A DNA stretch of 61,265 nt from Lachnospiraceae bacterium (GCA_004556655.1 SFGF01000056.1:1-61265); one strand, 5' to 3'. Shown: positions 18,853 through 27,232, counted from the first letter of the stretch. Made by a program: numbers and translations. The notes: generated by a model from the letters alone, not told the origin.

Positions 18853-20016
18853 TTATTTATAATCCAGTCCATATTGCCTGCAAAGCTGACAAATGGCATG
18901 ATTTTTTCTCCATTCTTCGATCTCTTTTTTATCCGTTGTAAGATAGTCTTCAAAAACTGCATTCTTGTGCAGGATTTCACACAGCATTACTTTTCCATCC
19001 CAGTCAATGAACAGTTTATCTCTTCTGTTTCTGCATGGCTTCCTCAACAGTTCCGGTTCAGCCGCCACTGGAGTTAACAGCTTCTCCGGTTCCGGATAAT
19101 AGCTTTCAATAAATTTTTTTGCTGACTCAGGAAAAGGCTCAGCCCCGCTTAGATAAAACAAATTAAAATACAATGCCTTTACCGGTGCAAAAATGAACCC
19201 CAGTTTTTGACACAACTTCTCCATGTCCGTTAAGTCTTTCCCCTGATTATTTACATACAGGTGATAACCGATCAATACCCTGATTGAAAGATGATGTTCT
19301 TCCTTTAGTTCAGAAATCCTAAGCATATTTTTCTTGACAAGTTCGATATTCCCGCCGTTATGTGTTGTTTCATAAACTTCCTGATAAAAACCGGAAACCG
19401 ATATTTTCAGAATATCGATCAGTGACAGCAATTCTTTATCCCATGAAATCTTCAGTGACAGATTCGAAGAAAGAACAGTCTGATATCCTTTCTCTTTTGT
19501 AATTTTCAATATTTCTTTTAAATGGGGATTTAAAAATGGTTCTCCACAGATAAAGAAAAAAACACTCACAGCATCCGGGTATTCTATTTCTATTTTATCA
19601 AGAATCTTCCTGTATCGATCAGGAGTCATAAACCCCCTGCCTTTATGCGAAAATACTTCCGGATTGTGATTGCCTGTCTGACAGGAGCGGCATCTCAGAT
19701 TACAATTCCCTGAAACCTCAATTCGGATTTCCACTGGATTGACTATTTTAATCACTGACGCGCCTGGATAATAGCTCTCACATTTTTTCTGCCATTTTTC
19801 TGCTGACTGCTCTTTAAAATCCGCAATGACAAAAAAAGGTTCCTTATATCTTTTCTCTTTTAAATCCGGTTTTTGAATTTCAGAAACTGTGATACCTTTA
19901 TTTTGGAGCCATCGCTCAACTGCCATTGCAAAATCATTCACTCCGCAGAGGATCACCTGCTGTCTTTTCATTTGTTCTATGATTTCATCCGGAAAATACT
20001 GTTCAAATTTAAACAT
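18853..20016 (-). CDS. Radical SAM/SPASM protein with N-terminal Rossmann-like domain
   Basis: A 387-residue protein. Residues 18-95 look like a small alpha/beta domain (QVILCGVNDFAMAVERWLQ). The radical SAM core follows with C105, C109 and C112 (NCNLRCRSC). The C-terminus has several cysteines (PCRNRR, MLCEIL, CQLC) in SPASM fashion for auxiliary clusters. Such enzymes crosslink, epimerise or oxidise peptide residues. Gap to the next maturase gene is 13 bases. Confidence 0.8.
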   Translation of the reverse strand: MFKFEQYFPDEIIEQMKRQQVILCGVNDFAMAVERWLQNKGITVSEIQKPDLKEKRYKEPFFVIADFKEQSAEKWQKKCESYYPGASVIKIVNPVEIRIEVSGNCNLRCRSCQTGNHNPEVFSHKGRGFMTPDRYRKILDKIEIEYPDAVSVFFFICGEPFLNPHLKEILKITKEKGYQTVLSSNLSLKISWDKELLSLIDILKISVSGFYQEVYETTHNGGNIELVKKNMLRISELKEEHHLSIRVLIGYHLYVNNQGKDLTDMEKLCQKLGFIFAPVKALYFNLFYLSGAEPFPESAKKFIESYYPEPEKLLTPVAAEPELLRKPCRNRRDKLFIDWDGKVMLCEILHKNAVFEDYLTTDKKEIEEWRKNHAICQLCRQYGLDYK

Positions 20017-20029
20017 ACTGCTTCCTGTT

Positions 20030-21286
20030 CTATAAATATCCCTTCGCTATCGCGCGAATAACTTTTTCTGCTCTTTCTTTCATTGCTTCACATTCTGCTT
20101 TGTCTACTTCATAGACAGAACCTGTCATAAATCGATTGATTCCCATACAACTGGTACATACCCGGTTATATGGACATTCCCTGCATTCCTTTTTCGCTCT
20201 TTTATCATAAACGGACCATTCGTTATGAAGTCGTTTCCACCGTTCATCCTCAAACAGATTCTGATAAATATTACCTAACAAATACTCTTGATCATCCATA
20301 AACATCAGGCATGGATACACATCTCCATGTATGGATACTGCACTCCAGGATTGCGCTGCCTGACAAATCTGTTTTCCCATCACCCGTTTTTTCTTCATGC
20401 GGTTGATCATGGCCTGCAGTTTCTGATCTGCCGTACGAGCATTCCCAGCTTTTGCTGCCGCAAGCACTTCATTGAGATTCTCGCTTTGACACTCTTTCGG
20501 ATTTTCCAGATAGTAAGGTGAATCCGGAGCAACAGTAACCAGAGAGACATTGATTTTTCCAGGTTTTGTCTCAAAAGTTTCAGCCAGATGCGCCGTAAGC
20601 TTCTGGATAGAATATCCATCGTTTTTCTGCAGTGCCGTATAAGTCACATCAATTCCCTGTGGCTGCTTTCCCTCTGTATAGACACGAAGCTTTTTGAAGT
20701 TTTCCAGAATCCTGGTGTAAGTACCCTGTTCTTTCCCATCTACACGCATCGCATCATGAAGCTCCTGTGGACCATCAATGCTGAATATGACTTTAATCTG
20801 ATATCCTTTTATCATTTTCATAATAGCTTCATCCATGATCGTGCCGTTTGTAATGATTCGAAACACAGGCAATTCTTTGATTTCTCCGCGATTATATTTT
20901 TCCGTCACATGCTGTGCCACTGCCCGGATCGTCTCCGGAGCACATAACGGTTCCCCACCAAAGAATTTAATTTCTTCGATCACATCATATTTGGAGTAAT
21001 AGGTCTCAACTGCATCGATTCCTGTCTGTGGCTGCATAATCCCCGCTTTTGAATGATAATTGCCATGGTTGGCAAAACAATATTTACATCGAAGATTACA
21101 CGTATTTGATACATGAAGGACTAATGTAGAAAAACGATTGTCAGGAGTATCCTCCGGGAATGCATCCTTACCGTCTGCCTCTTTCTCCAGTTTTGTTTTT
21201 TCTTCTGCACTTACTGTACGGATATCCAACGTATCACAGTCAAATGCAATATACTGCCCCTCATCTTCCAGAAAATGAATCCTCAT
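20030..21286 (-). CDS. Radical SAM/SPASM peptide maturase
   Basis: A 418-residue enzyme with C63, C67 and C70 (TCNLRCKYC), the GGEP motif, an ITNGT strand and a C-terminal SPASM region (CRECPYNRVCTSCMG and a later Cys). It resembles the 22300-23634 maturase along its length, for example NGTI, SIDGP and a SPYYLENP/SPFHLKNS segment, so the two are probably paralogues acting on the same peptide. The N-terminus is short and shows no clear precursor-recognition domain. Confidence 0.85.
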   Translation of the reverse strand: MRIHFLEDEGQYIAFDCDTLDIRTVSAEEKTKLEKEADGKDAFPEDTPDNRFSTLVLHVSNTCNLRCKYCFANHGNYHSKAGIMQPQTGIDAVETYYSKYDVIEEIKFFGGEPLCAPETIRAVAQHVTEKYNRGEIKELPVFRIITNGTIMDEAIMKMIKGYQIKVIFSIDGPQELHDAMRVDGKEQGTYTRILENFKKLRVYTEGKQPQGIDVTYTALQKNDGYSIQKLTAHLAETFETKPGKINVSLVTVAPDSPYYLENPKECQSENLNEVLAAAKAGNARTADQKLQAMINRMKKKRVMGKQICQAAQSWSAVSIHGDVYPCLMFMDDQEYLLGNIYQNLFEDERWKRLHNEWSVYDKRAKKECRECPYNRVCTSCMGINRFMTGSVYEVDKAECEAMKERAEKVIRAIAKGYL

Positions 21287-21304
21287 TTTTTCATCTCCTT
21301 CTCT

Positions 21305-22303
21305 TTATTCTATCCATCTTGGTTTATCAATACTTCTCTCCGCTGCTGCAAGACACTGAATCGCTTCCTCTTTCCGTCCCTCTTCCTTCAGTTCTATTGC
21401 CAGCTTTGATAAATGTAATACTCCAAGAACCGCACTTAATGGATTGCCGATTTTTCTCTCCAGTTCAGATAAAGAACGACTTTCCAGATACCCGGTTGTA
21501 TATGCTTTCCACATGTGATCTACATTGGACTGAAGCAAAAATGTATGCATGGACGGATCTGCCACAGTCCGATACCAGTACATCAGGAAATCACCTACCA
21601 GAACTTCATCGGAAGCCAGATTATAATCGTAAACTCCAATTCCCTCTTCGGTCACATAAACATTATTCACTCCAAAGATATCTCCCTGTACAGCAGCTTT
21701 CGGAAGTTCTGTCCATTTTGACTGGATTTCTTCCATCAAAGAGTCATGTTTTTCTGTGATTTTGTCGATCCAGTTTTTATCGATCCAGTTGGGATATTGA
21801 TTATTCCATATTTTTTTATAAGAACTCTTATTCATCACTTCGTGATAGACTCTGGAAAAACCAATTTCCAGTTTTTGTTCTTCTGAAATACGATGCATAT
21901 TTCCCATCATTTTTCCAATTTCATATGCAAGCTCTTCCGTCAGAGCTTCCGGCTCACTCCCCATAAAAGCCTCACAGGATAAACAAAGCCTTATGCCTTC
22001 CAGTACCACTTCCTGCGTATATCCTTCCTGTGTCCTGTATTGGTATGTAGTCGCAATTCCACTTTCCCTTAGTTTTTGAGAAAATGTAATCTGCGATTCT
22101 ATCAGCTCTCTATTAAACATGGATTCATGCACCAGTTTAAAAACAACAACTTCCTGTTCTGTTTCCACGCCAAGAATCACCCGGATCTGGCGTTCGCCGT
22201 CGATCTCTTCATCTTTATTCAGAAATTCCAATGTATCTGTTACTTTTCCCTTTACACCAAATGTTTTTAACCATTCCTGTATCCAGCTTTCATAGATTTT
22301 CAT
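21305..22303 (-). CDS. APH-fold kinase-like protein
   Basis: A 332-residue protein with an aminoglycoside-phosphotransferase-like fold. K56 in VVVFKL could be the ATP lysine. VQGDIFGVNN (205-214) corresponds to the catalytic HGDxxxxN loop with His replaced by Gln206, keeping D208 and N213/N214. VYDYN (D226) matches the metal-binding DFD. It may phosphorylate the peptide or a small-molecule partner, or act as a pseudokinase scaffold. It overlaps the 22300 maturase by four bases, so it belongs to the RiPP operon. Confidence 0.7.
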   Translation of the reverse strand: MKIYESWIQEWLKTFGVKGKVTDTLEFLNKDEEIDGERQIRVILGVETEQEVVVFKLVHESMFNRELIESQITFSQKLRESGIATTYQYRTQEGYTQEVVLEGIRLCLSCEAFMGSEPEALTEELAYEIGKMMGNMHRISEEQKLEIGFSRVYHEVMNKSSYKKIWNNQYPNWIDKNWIDKITEKHDSLMEEIQSKWTELPKAAVQGDIFGVNNVYVTEEGIGVYDYNLASDEVLVGDFLMYWYRTVADPSMHTFLLQSNVDHMWKAYTTGYLESRSLSELERKIGNPLSAVLGVLHLSKLAIELKEEGRKEEAIQCLAAAERSIDKPRWIE

Positions 22304-23634
22304 GATTCCTTCTCCGATGCTTCCCAGACAATGATTTTTTCAACAATTTCCCGAAACATGCTGCATATAAACGGATCCCCTTTAAAACCATCGCCGGTAC
22401 GGAAATTATTTCCGCCCAAACATCCAATACACAGCTTATTACCAAAGCATTTTCTGCATGTTTCCGATGAATATCTGCTATAATTTTTCAGCAAATTATA
22501 GATTTTCTGAAATTGATCTTCTGATCCTTCCGGATCATGGACATCTCCCATATAATAGGTATTCACATCCGTCAGGAGATGGCATGGATATATTTTTCCG
22601 GCAGCCGATACAGAAAAAAGCTCCGTCCCACCGACACACATATTGTCAGGGGAAATATCCTTTGCCTGGATACGCGCAATCATACCTTTTAAAAGAGTAA
22701 ACATGTATTCTTTGTTGCCTTCATAATCTTTCAGAATCTCGTCCACTGCATCCAGATATGCCTGAGAATTTTTCAGATGAAACGGAGAATTCTCTTTTGC
22801 ATCTACCGGTATCACATGTACTTTCGGTATATGAAGTTCATCTTTCAGATAATGAATCACATCCATAACGGACACATTTTGATCCACATGACGCTGGGTA
22901 TATACCGCATCCACGGAAGTGGGACATCTTCCGCCTGTAGCTTTCTGAAGCTTCCGGATATTTTCTTCTACTATATGACTTGTTCCTCTGCCGTTTACAA
23001 AAATTCGTGCCTGATCATTCATCCATCCGGGACCATCCAGACTGAAATTTACTCTCATTTCGTATTTATTGATCAATTCCAGAATTTCATCTGTAAGAAT
23101 CGTTCCATTTGTATTGACAATATACGATGGAACCTTCTTGATTTTTCCTTTTTTCTTCTGATCTTCTATATATTCACAGATAAATTTCAAAACATCCAGA
23201 TTCATCAGCGGCTCCCCACCTATAAATTTAATGCTTGAAATTTTATCAAATTTATGCATAAAAAAGTCCACTGCTGCCTGCGCAGTTTCCTTTGTCATAA
23301 TCGATTCTTCCGACTCATAGACACCGCCATGGGCATAACAGTATTTACAACGCATATTACAAGTATTTGCCAGGTTCAGCGTCAATTTGATTCGTCCTGC
23401 ATCTTTGGGTTCAGGATGTCCTCCTTTTTCTTCCAGCAGGTCACAGAGCTTCTCATATTCTGTTTCGGATATAGGGTAATATTCACAAATGTCTGCCTGA
23501 CTTTTTCCCTTTTGAATTTCCAAAATCACGTTTTTTTCTGTTTCCGTAATTCTCTTCCAGCTAATATCATCACAAAAAAATAATACATATCCCTCTGCAT
23601 CCGGGATCATATGAATTCTCTTCCATGTTCTCAT
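22300..23634 (-). CDS. Radical SAM/SPASM peptide maturase with N-terminal recognition-like domain
   Basis: A 444-residue enzyme encoded directly after the precursor peptide. Residues 1-75 resemble PqqD-type recognition domains (beta strands, then VILEIQKGKSQADIC and a helix ending LLEEKGG), which bind RiPP leaders. The radical SAM core has C92, C96 and C99 (TCNMRCKYC) and GGEP. The SPASM tail has CRKCFGNKLCIGCLGG. The ATG at 23634 is preferred. A GTG at 23673 is possible but lies inside a strong hairpin (23667-23690). It is the likeliest first-acting maturase. Confidence 0.85.
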   Translation of the reverse strand: MRTWKRIHMIPDAEGYVLFFCDDISWKRITETEKNVILEIQKGKSQADICEYYPISETEYEKLCDLLEEKGGHPEPKDAGRIKLTLNLANTCNMRCKYCYAHGGVYESEESIMTKETAQAAVDFFMHKFDKISSIKFIGGEPLMNLDVLKFICEYIEDQKKKGKIKKVPSYIVNTNGTILTDEILELINKYEMRVNFSLDGPGWMNDQARIFVNGRGTSHIVEENIRKLQKATGGRCPTSVDAVYTQRHVDQNVSVMDVIHYLKDELHIPKVHVIPVDAKENSPFHLKNSQAYLDAVDEILKDYEGNKEYMFTLLKGMIARIQAKDISPDNMCVGGTELFSVSAAGKIYPCHLLTDVNTYYMGDVHDPEGSEDQFQKIYNLLKNYSRYSSETCRKCFGNKLCIGCLGGNNFRTGDGFKGDPFICSMFREIVEKIIVWEASEKES

Positions 23635-23666
23635 ATCGTATACCTTAACTTCCCTATATGTCAGAA

Positions 23667-23722
23667 GGGTCACAGGATACCCTGCGACCCCTCACCTTTC
23701 CAATTTCGTCTTTCAGACGAAA
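23667..23722 (-). promoter_or_regulatory. Two stem-loops between precursor and maturase genes
   Basis: The first is an 8-bp stem with a 3-base loop (23704-23722). The second is a 10-bp stem with one wobble and a 4-base loop (23667-23690). Neither has a clean T-run. Such structures often make the precursor transcript more abundant than the downstream enzymes by partial termination or RNA stabilisation. Confidence 0.7.
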
Positions 23723-23732
23723 CACCGGGTCA

Positions 23733-23858
23733 TCAACCCCAGGTGCATCCACTGGATGATTTTGCTGCTAATCTAACTTTTTTAGCTTCTGCTGCTAATT
23801 TTGTTGTTTTTGCAGTAGTTTTAGCGAGTTTTTCTTTGCTTGCTTTGTTTAAAATCAT
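23733..23858 (-). CDS. RiPP precursor peptide, 41 residues
   Basis: A small gene with a very strong ribosome binding site (GGAGGT, six bases before ATG 23858) and a double stop TGATGA. The product is 41 residues. A Lys/Ala/Thr-rich amphipathic leader (MILNKASKEKLAKTTAKTTK, then LAAEAKKVRLAAK) is followed by a short core, SSSGCTWG, ending at Gly41. There is one Cys (C38) and one Trp (W40), two residues apart, the only obvious targets for radical chemistry besides the serines and Thr39. It lies directly before a SPASM maturase with a recognition-like domain. I do not recognise the family; the cleavage site is unknown. Confidence 0.85.
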   Translation of the reverse strand: MILNKASKEKLAKTTAKTTKLAAEAKKVRLAAKSSSGCTWG

Positions 23859-23889
23859 GATAATACCTCCTTTTTTATTTTATGAATTA

Positions 23890-24043
23890 CCCAACAAATG
23901 GGATGAGACTACGAATTTCTCCGTGCTTTGCACTCTCGAAATTCTAAAAACATTCGGAATCCGCCCTATTCGGGCTGCTTCCTCATGTTTTTGCGGTCCC
24001 CAAAGTCAGTCACAGGCATGCAAGCATGCCGCGACTGACCTTT
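23890..24043 (-). promoter_or_regulatory. Structured 5' leader of the precursor gene
   Basis: About 200 bases separate the promoter from the precursor start, and most of it folds. Stems are seen at 24002-24043 (about 16 pairs around GCATGC/GCATGC with a bulge), 23963-23975 (GCCC/GGGC), 23913-23944 (GAATTTC/GAAATTC with inner GTGC/GCAC) and 23890-23902 (CCCA/TGGG). It may be a cis-regulatory RNA or a stability element. No known riboswitch consensus was recognised. Confidence 0.55.
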
Positions 24044-24056
24044 TGTCCCTTGTCTC

Positions 24057-24089
24057 ATTATATAAATAGTCATTGACTACTTATATCAA
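24057..24089 (-). promoter_or_regulatory. Precursor promoter with palindromic operator
   Basis: On the minus strand a perfect TATAAT (24062-24057) lies downstream of a TTGATA (24089-24084) with a 21-base gap, too long for good basal activity. Inside the gap is a 13-base perfect dyad, TAGTCAATGACTA (24079-24067). This arrangement suggests control by a dimeric regulator, though none is encoded in the cluster. Confidence 0.5.
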
Positions 24090-24100
24090 GCTATTGTTTG

Positions 24101-25243
24101 TCAATCGACTTCTGACATTCCCAGTTCTTTGGGAATTTCTTCCTGAATGATGGAAACCCCTGCCAGAATCTGTTCTTCCTCTTCTGTCAGTGTTCCGGCT
24201 TCCAGTTTTTCTTCCAGACGCATATAGTGAATATAGGAACTTGTCAGCATACAAAGTCTGTTGATCTCACACATTTCCTTACTGCACCGTTCAACATTCC
24301 CTGTCTCTTTATAATTTGCCGCATAACAGGTGGAGCATAGCATCAGCCATTTACATTTGCCGCAGGAATCCGGTGATTCATCTGAAAAATGAAAATCACG
24401 AAAACTCTCTCTTTCAAATATCTTTCCTGCTTCCCCGACAGCCAATGGCGATAATCCCTGACAGGGATACCACTTTCCTGTCAGATCATAGCAATGCTTA
24501 TAACATCCGGCTCCACAAAACCGATATTGTTCATCGATTTCATATAATACATCCGCCGGATTCAGATCCAGCATATTACAAAGCGGCTGTTCTTTATGTG
24601 CAATATAATATTCTGCCAGTTTATTCAATTCTCTGATCAGAACATCCTTATATTCCTGTTTTCCAAAATCGATTCCTGATGCAAATGTTGCCTTGCATCG
24701 AAATCCATATTGTTCCAGATACTGTACTCCTTCCGACAGATACGGAAGATTATTCAAGTCTACTGTCATTTTTGCAATACATCCCGGCCAGTTTTTGATA
24801 AAAAATGATACATCGATCAAATTCCAGCTTCCTGTATGACGCACTGTTTTTCTGGATCTGTTATGCATTTCCGGTGTTCCATCAAGACTCAAGGTACATA
24901 CAAATTGATCTTTTCTCTCAGAAAACCAGTTTTTTTCCTGCTCTCCGAAAAGCGTGCCGTTGGTTGTAAATGCATACAGGATATCCAAATCCGGATACAT
25001 CTTTTCCGTATATTCGTACACCTGACGAAGTAACGGAAAATTCAGCATAATCTCCCCGCCAAAGAATTCAATTCGAATTTTTTCATTGAATGTTCGTGCT
25101 TCTGTTAATTCTCGATCCAGAATTGAAACGGCAGTTTCAAAATCCATGCTTCCTGTACGTTCATGATTTTCATAACAGTAAGTACAACGTAAATTACACT
25201 TTTCTGTAAGCATCAACATAATGCTTCTTCTCATCAAATCCAT
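24101..25243 (-). CDS. Radical SAM/SPASM protein upstream of the precursor
   Basis: A 380-residue enzyme with C16, C20 and C23 (KCNLRCTYC), a GGEI loop in place of the usual GGEP, and a SPASM region with many cysteines (FCGAGCYKHC, CGKCKWLMLCSTC, CSKEMCEINRLC). It has no N-terminal recognition domain. The start at 25243 has GGCGGAG five bases upstream. The precursor promoter lies just beyond its stop codon, so it is transcribed with the U32 genes rather than with the precursor operon. Its tail after the SPASM region is acidic and helical. Confidence 0.82.
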   Translation of the reverse strand: MDLMRRSIMLMLTEKCNLRCTYCYENHERTGSMDFETAVSILDRELTEARTFNEKIRIEFFGGEIMLNFPLLRQVYEYTEKMYPDLDILYAFTTNGTLFGEQEKNWFSERKDQFVCTLSLDGTPEMHNRSRKTVRHTGSWNLIDVSFFIKNWPGCIAKMTVDLNNLPYLSEGVQYLEQYGFRCKATFASGIDFGKQEYKDVLIRELNKLAEYYIAHKEQPLCNMLDLNPADVLYEIDEQYRFCGAGCYKHCYDLTGKWYPCQGLSPLAVGEAGKIFERESFRDFHFSDESPDSCGKCKWLMLCSTCYAANYKETGNVERCSKEMCEINRLCMLTSSYIHYMRLEEKLEAGTLTEEEEQILAGVSIIQEEIPKELGMSEVD

Positions 25244-25266
25244 AGTCGCTCCGCCCATTGATATTC

Positions 25267-25337
25267 AAGTACGCCTCGGCGTACTTGCTGCGAGGTGCGC
25301 GTCATGCTTTGCATGACACGATACATCTGCGCACCTC
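25267..25337. repeat. Pair of strong hairpins between the U32 and radical SAM genes
   Basis: Nearly the whole 117-base gap is folded. One hairpin is a 9-bp perfect stem with a two-base loop (25267-25286). The other is a 9-bp outer stem (25292-25300 with 25329-25337) enclosing a 7-bp inner stem (25301-25317). No T-run follows. It may be an RNA processing or attenuation element. Confidence 0.7.
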
Positions 25338-25359
25338 TGCAATCCGCCGGAGGCTTTAT

Positions 25360-27207
25360 CTATCTCCTTTTAAGATAAAAATTCAGTGACCAGCAGCCTT
25401 TCACATCGAGACAAACCGCCAGACCCTCTATTTTCAATTCCGGATGCCGGTATAGCCAAATTTCCAATCGATTCAAAAGTACACTAAGCTGTCGGCATTG
25501 TCCGTCAGAATCATACAATTTTTCTTTTAGTTTCCTAATATATGTATCTGTCGGAGTTTTAAAATAAATCTTATATTTATGGTTTCCATCCTTGAAGTAA
25601 TCTGCCCCGATCATCCAGAGAATTCCGTCCTTCCCGCTGACAGCGGATTTTACGATCGGAAGCAGCTCATGAAACTGTGTTATTTGGCTTTTTTCCAGAT
25701 AATCAAGATAATAGGCATCATCAAATGTAATGTGTTTTCCCAGCTTGTCCGGATTTTCACATATTCTGGTGAGATAATGCATTTTCATTGCCTCGATACT
25801 GCCCTTTTTTTCAATAAATCCCCAGAAATACAATGCTGCTAGAGCATATTGGGGATCACTACAGACCTTCATCTTTGACAAAAATCTGATTTCATCCTGA
25901 TAAGTTATACAATATGGAGCTAATTCGCTGATTTCTTGTAGCAGCAGTTCCATATTATCCTTTGTCCGGTTTCCAAGACCGATATCATACCGTCTGCTTT
26001 TTCCGTTTTTTGTATCAACAATCTGGGTAAGTGTGCGGATCATTTCTCTTTTTTCAAGCTTTTCAATGATGGGGTGAGACTCTTTTCTGCTGTATTGCTC
26101 CTTATAATATAATTTAAATTCAATCTCCTTATTTGTTCCGGATAAATTAATTCCCAGATATTCGATATCATTCTTTTTATGTTCAATATCTTCTTTTATA
26201 AAGAAATCTTTATACTTCAGTTCCAGATCTTTTTCTTCCGGATTTCTGCTGTTAATCATATCGGTACGGTAGTAACAGTTTGTATAATCTCTACATATAG
26301 CACCATTGTCCGGTCTGACCATCTTCGTCAGATATTCTTCATTGCTCCTGCAGAATTCTGCAGTCATAATGTTTTTCTTTGTATTTCTAATATCTTCCAG
26401 AATCTTCTCTTCCTCTGCTGCGCGCCCTACAATTTTAACCGAATCAATATATTCTTTCAGCTGAAAGATGGCACACTGTCCACAGGCATGCCGAAACAAA
26501 CGATTGTATATGTAATTTTCCTCTTCCAGATATGTCTGCTCCTGTTCTGACAGTCTGTCAGAATCTGTCCGATAAAAAATCGGATTTGCTTTTCTGCAAT
26601 AATCACACAATGCTCCGTTTTCCGATCCATGAAGCCCCAAACAATTTCCATCTGAAAACTTGCAGCCTGAATTCATCAAAAAGACTTCATACTCCATATC
26701 CGAAACGGCAGATTTTATATCGACAATTTCCTCGAGTGTAAGATCTCTGGGGAAAATAATCCTTTCACATCCAGCATCTTTCAGCAGTTGGGCAGAATAT
26801 TGATTTCTGATATTTGCGCAGGAACTGACAGTAACCTTCAGTCCCATATTGATAATTGGTCTTAGAAGAGAAAGATCACTGATAATTACCCTTTCACCAC
26901 CAATCCTCTGAAAATCCTTCAGTATTTCCATAAGAATTGTTCTCTGGCTTTCTGTAATCCGAAGAGCATTCACAGTCAAATAGAATGGTATTTCATATTG
27001 CATAGACATACTGACTATTTTTTCCAGTTCATCCCATCCTGTACAATTGGCTTTCTGTATATAGCTGCCTCTTCGATTATATTCGATAAAGCGACCGTAC
27101 TCTTTATGCCAGCGTTCATCAAAAATGCCGCCATAAAATTCACTTGCACCCGCTTCTTTAAATTTATGTAAGTATTCGGCAGTCTTTACCGGCGCTATAA
27201 TCTTCAG
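25360..27207 (-). CDS. U32-family (UbiU-like) protein with extra C-terminal domain, probable CTG start
   Basis: A 615-residue protein if it begins at CTG 27207, where AAGGAGGAGAGG stands at the right distance. The first ATG (27009) would delete KIIAPVKTAEYLHKFKEAGA, the classic first strand of U32 proteins, and no ATG, GTG or TTG lies between. Residues 1-250 are a U32 barrel with C182, C189, C201 and C204, consistent with an Fe-S site. Family relatives UbiU/UbiV and RlhA/TrhP hydroxylate without oxygen. Residues about 345-615 are a separate domain with repeated beta motifs (EIEFKLYYK, KYKIYFKTP, SLNFYLKRR), loosely like ABBA prenyltransferases. Function unproven. Confidence 0.75.
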   Translation of the reverse strand: MKIIAPVKTAEYLHKFKEAGASEFYGGIFDERWHKEYGRFIEYNRRGSYIQKANCTGWDELEKIVSMSMQYEIPFYLTVNALRITESQRTILMEILKDFQRIGGERVIISDLSLLRPIINMGLKVTVSSCANIRNQYSAQLLKDAGCERIIFPRDLTLEEIVDIKSAVSDMEYEVFLMNSGCKFSDGNCLGLHGSENGALCDYCRKANPIFYRTDSDRLSEQEQTYLEEENYIYNRLFRHACGQCAIFQLKEYIDSVKIVGRAAEEEKILEDIRNTKKNIMTAEFCRSNEEYLTKMVRPDNGAICRDYTNCYYRTDMINSRNPEEKDLELKYKDFFIKEDIEHKKNDIEYLGINLSGTNKEIEFKLYYKEQYSRKESHPIIEKLEKREMIRTLTQIVDTKNGKSRRYDIGLGNRTKDNMELLLQEISELAPYCITYQDEIRFLSKMKVCSDPQYALAALYFWGFIEKKGSIEAMKMHYLTRICENPDKLGKHITFDDAYYLDYLEKSQITQFHELLPIVKSAVSGKDGILWMIGADYFKDGNHKYKIYFKTPTDTYIRKLKEKLYDSDGQCRQLSVLLNRLEIWLYRHPELKIEGLAVCLDVKGCWSLNFYLKRR

Positions 27208-27232
27208 TTTCCTCTCCTCCTTATTGCTGCTT

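Noticed and set aside
24057..24100. tRNA or riboswitch in the precursor leader
   Set aside because: No cloverleaf, T-loop GTTCRANNC or known riboswitch core was recognisable among the stems.
25262..25350. CRISPR or transposon end in the hairpin-rich gap
   Set aside because: There is no repeat-spacer periodicity, no transposase and no target-site duplication; the pattern is two local hairpins.
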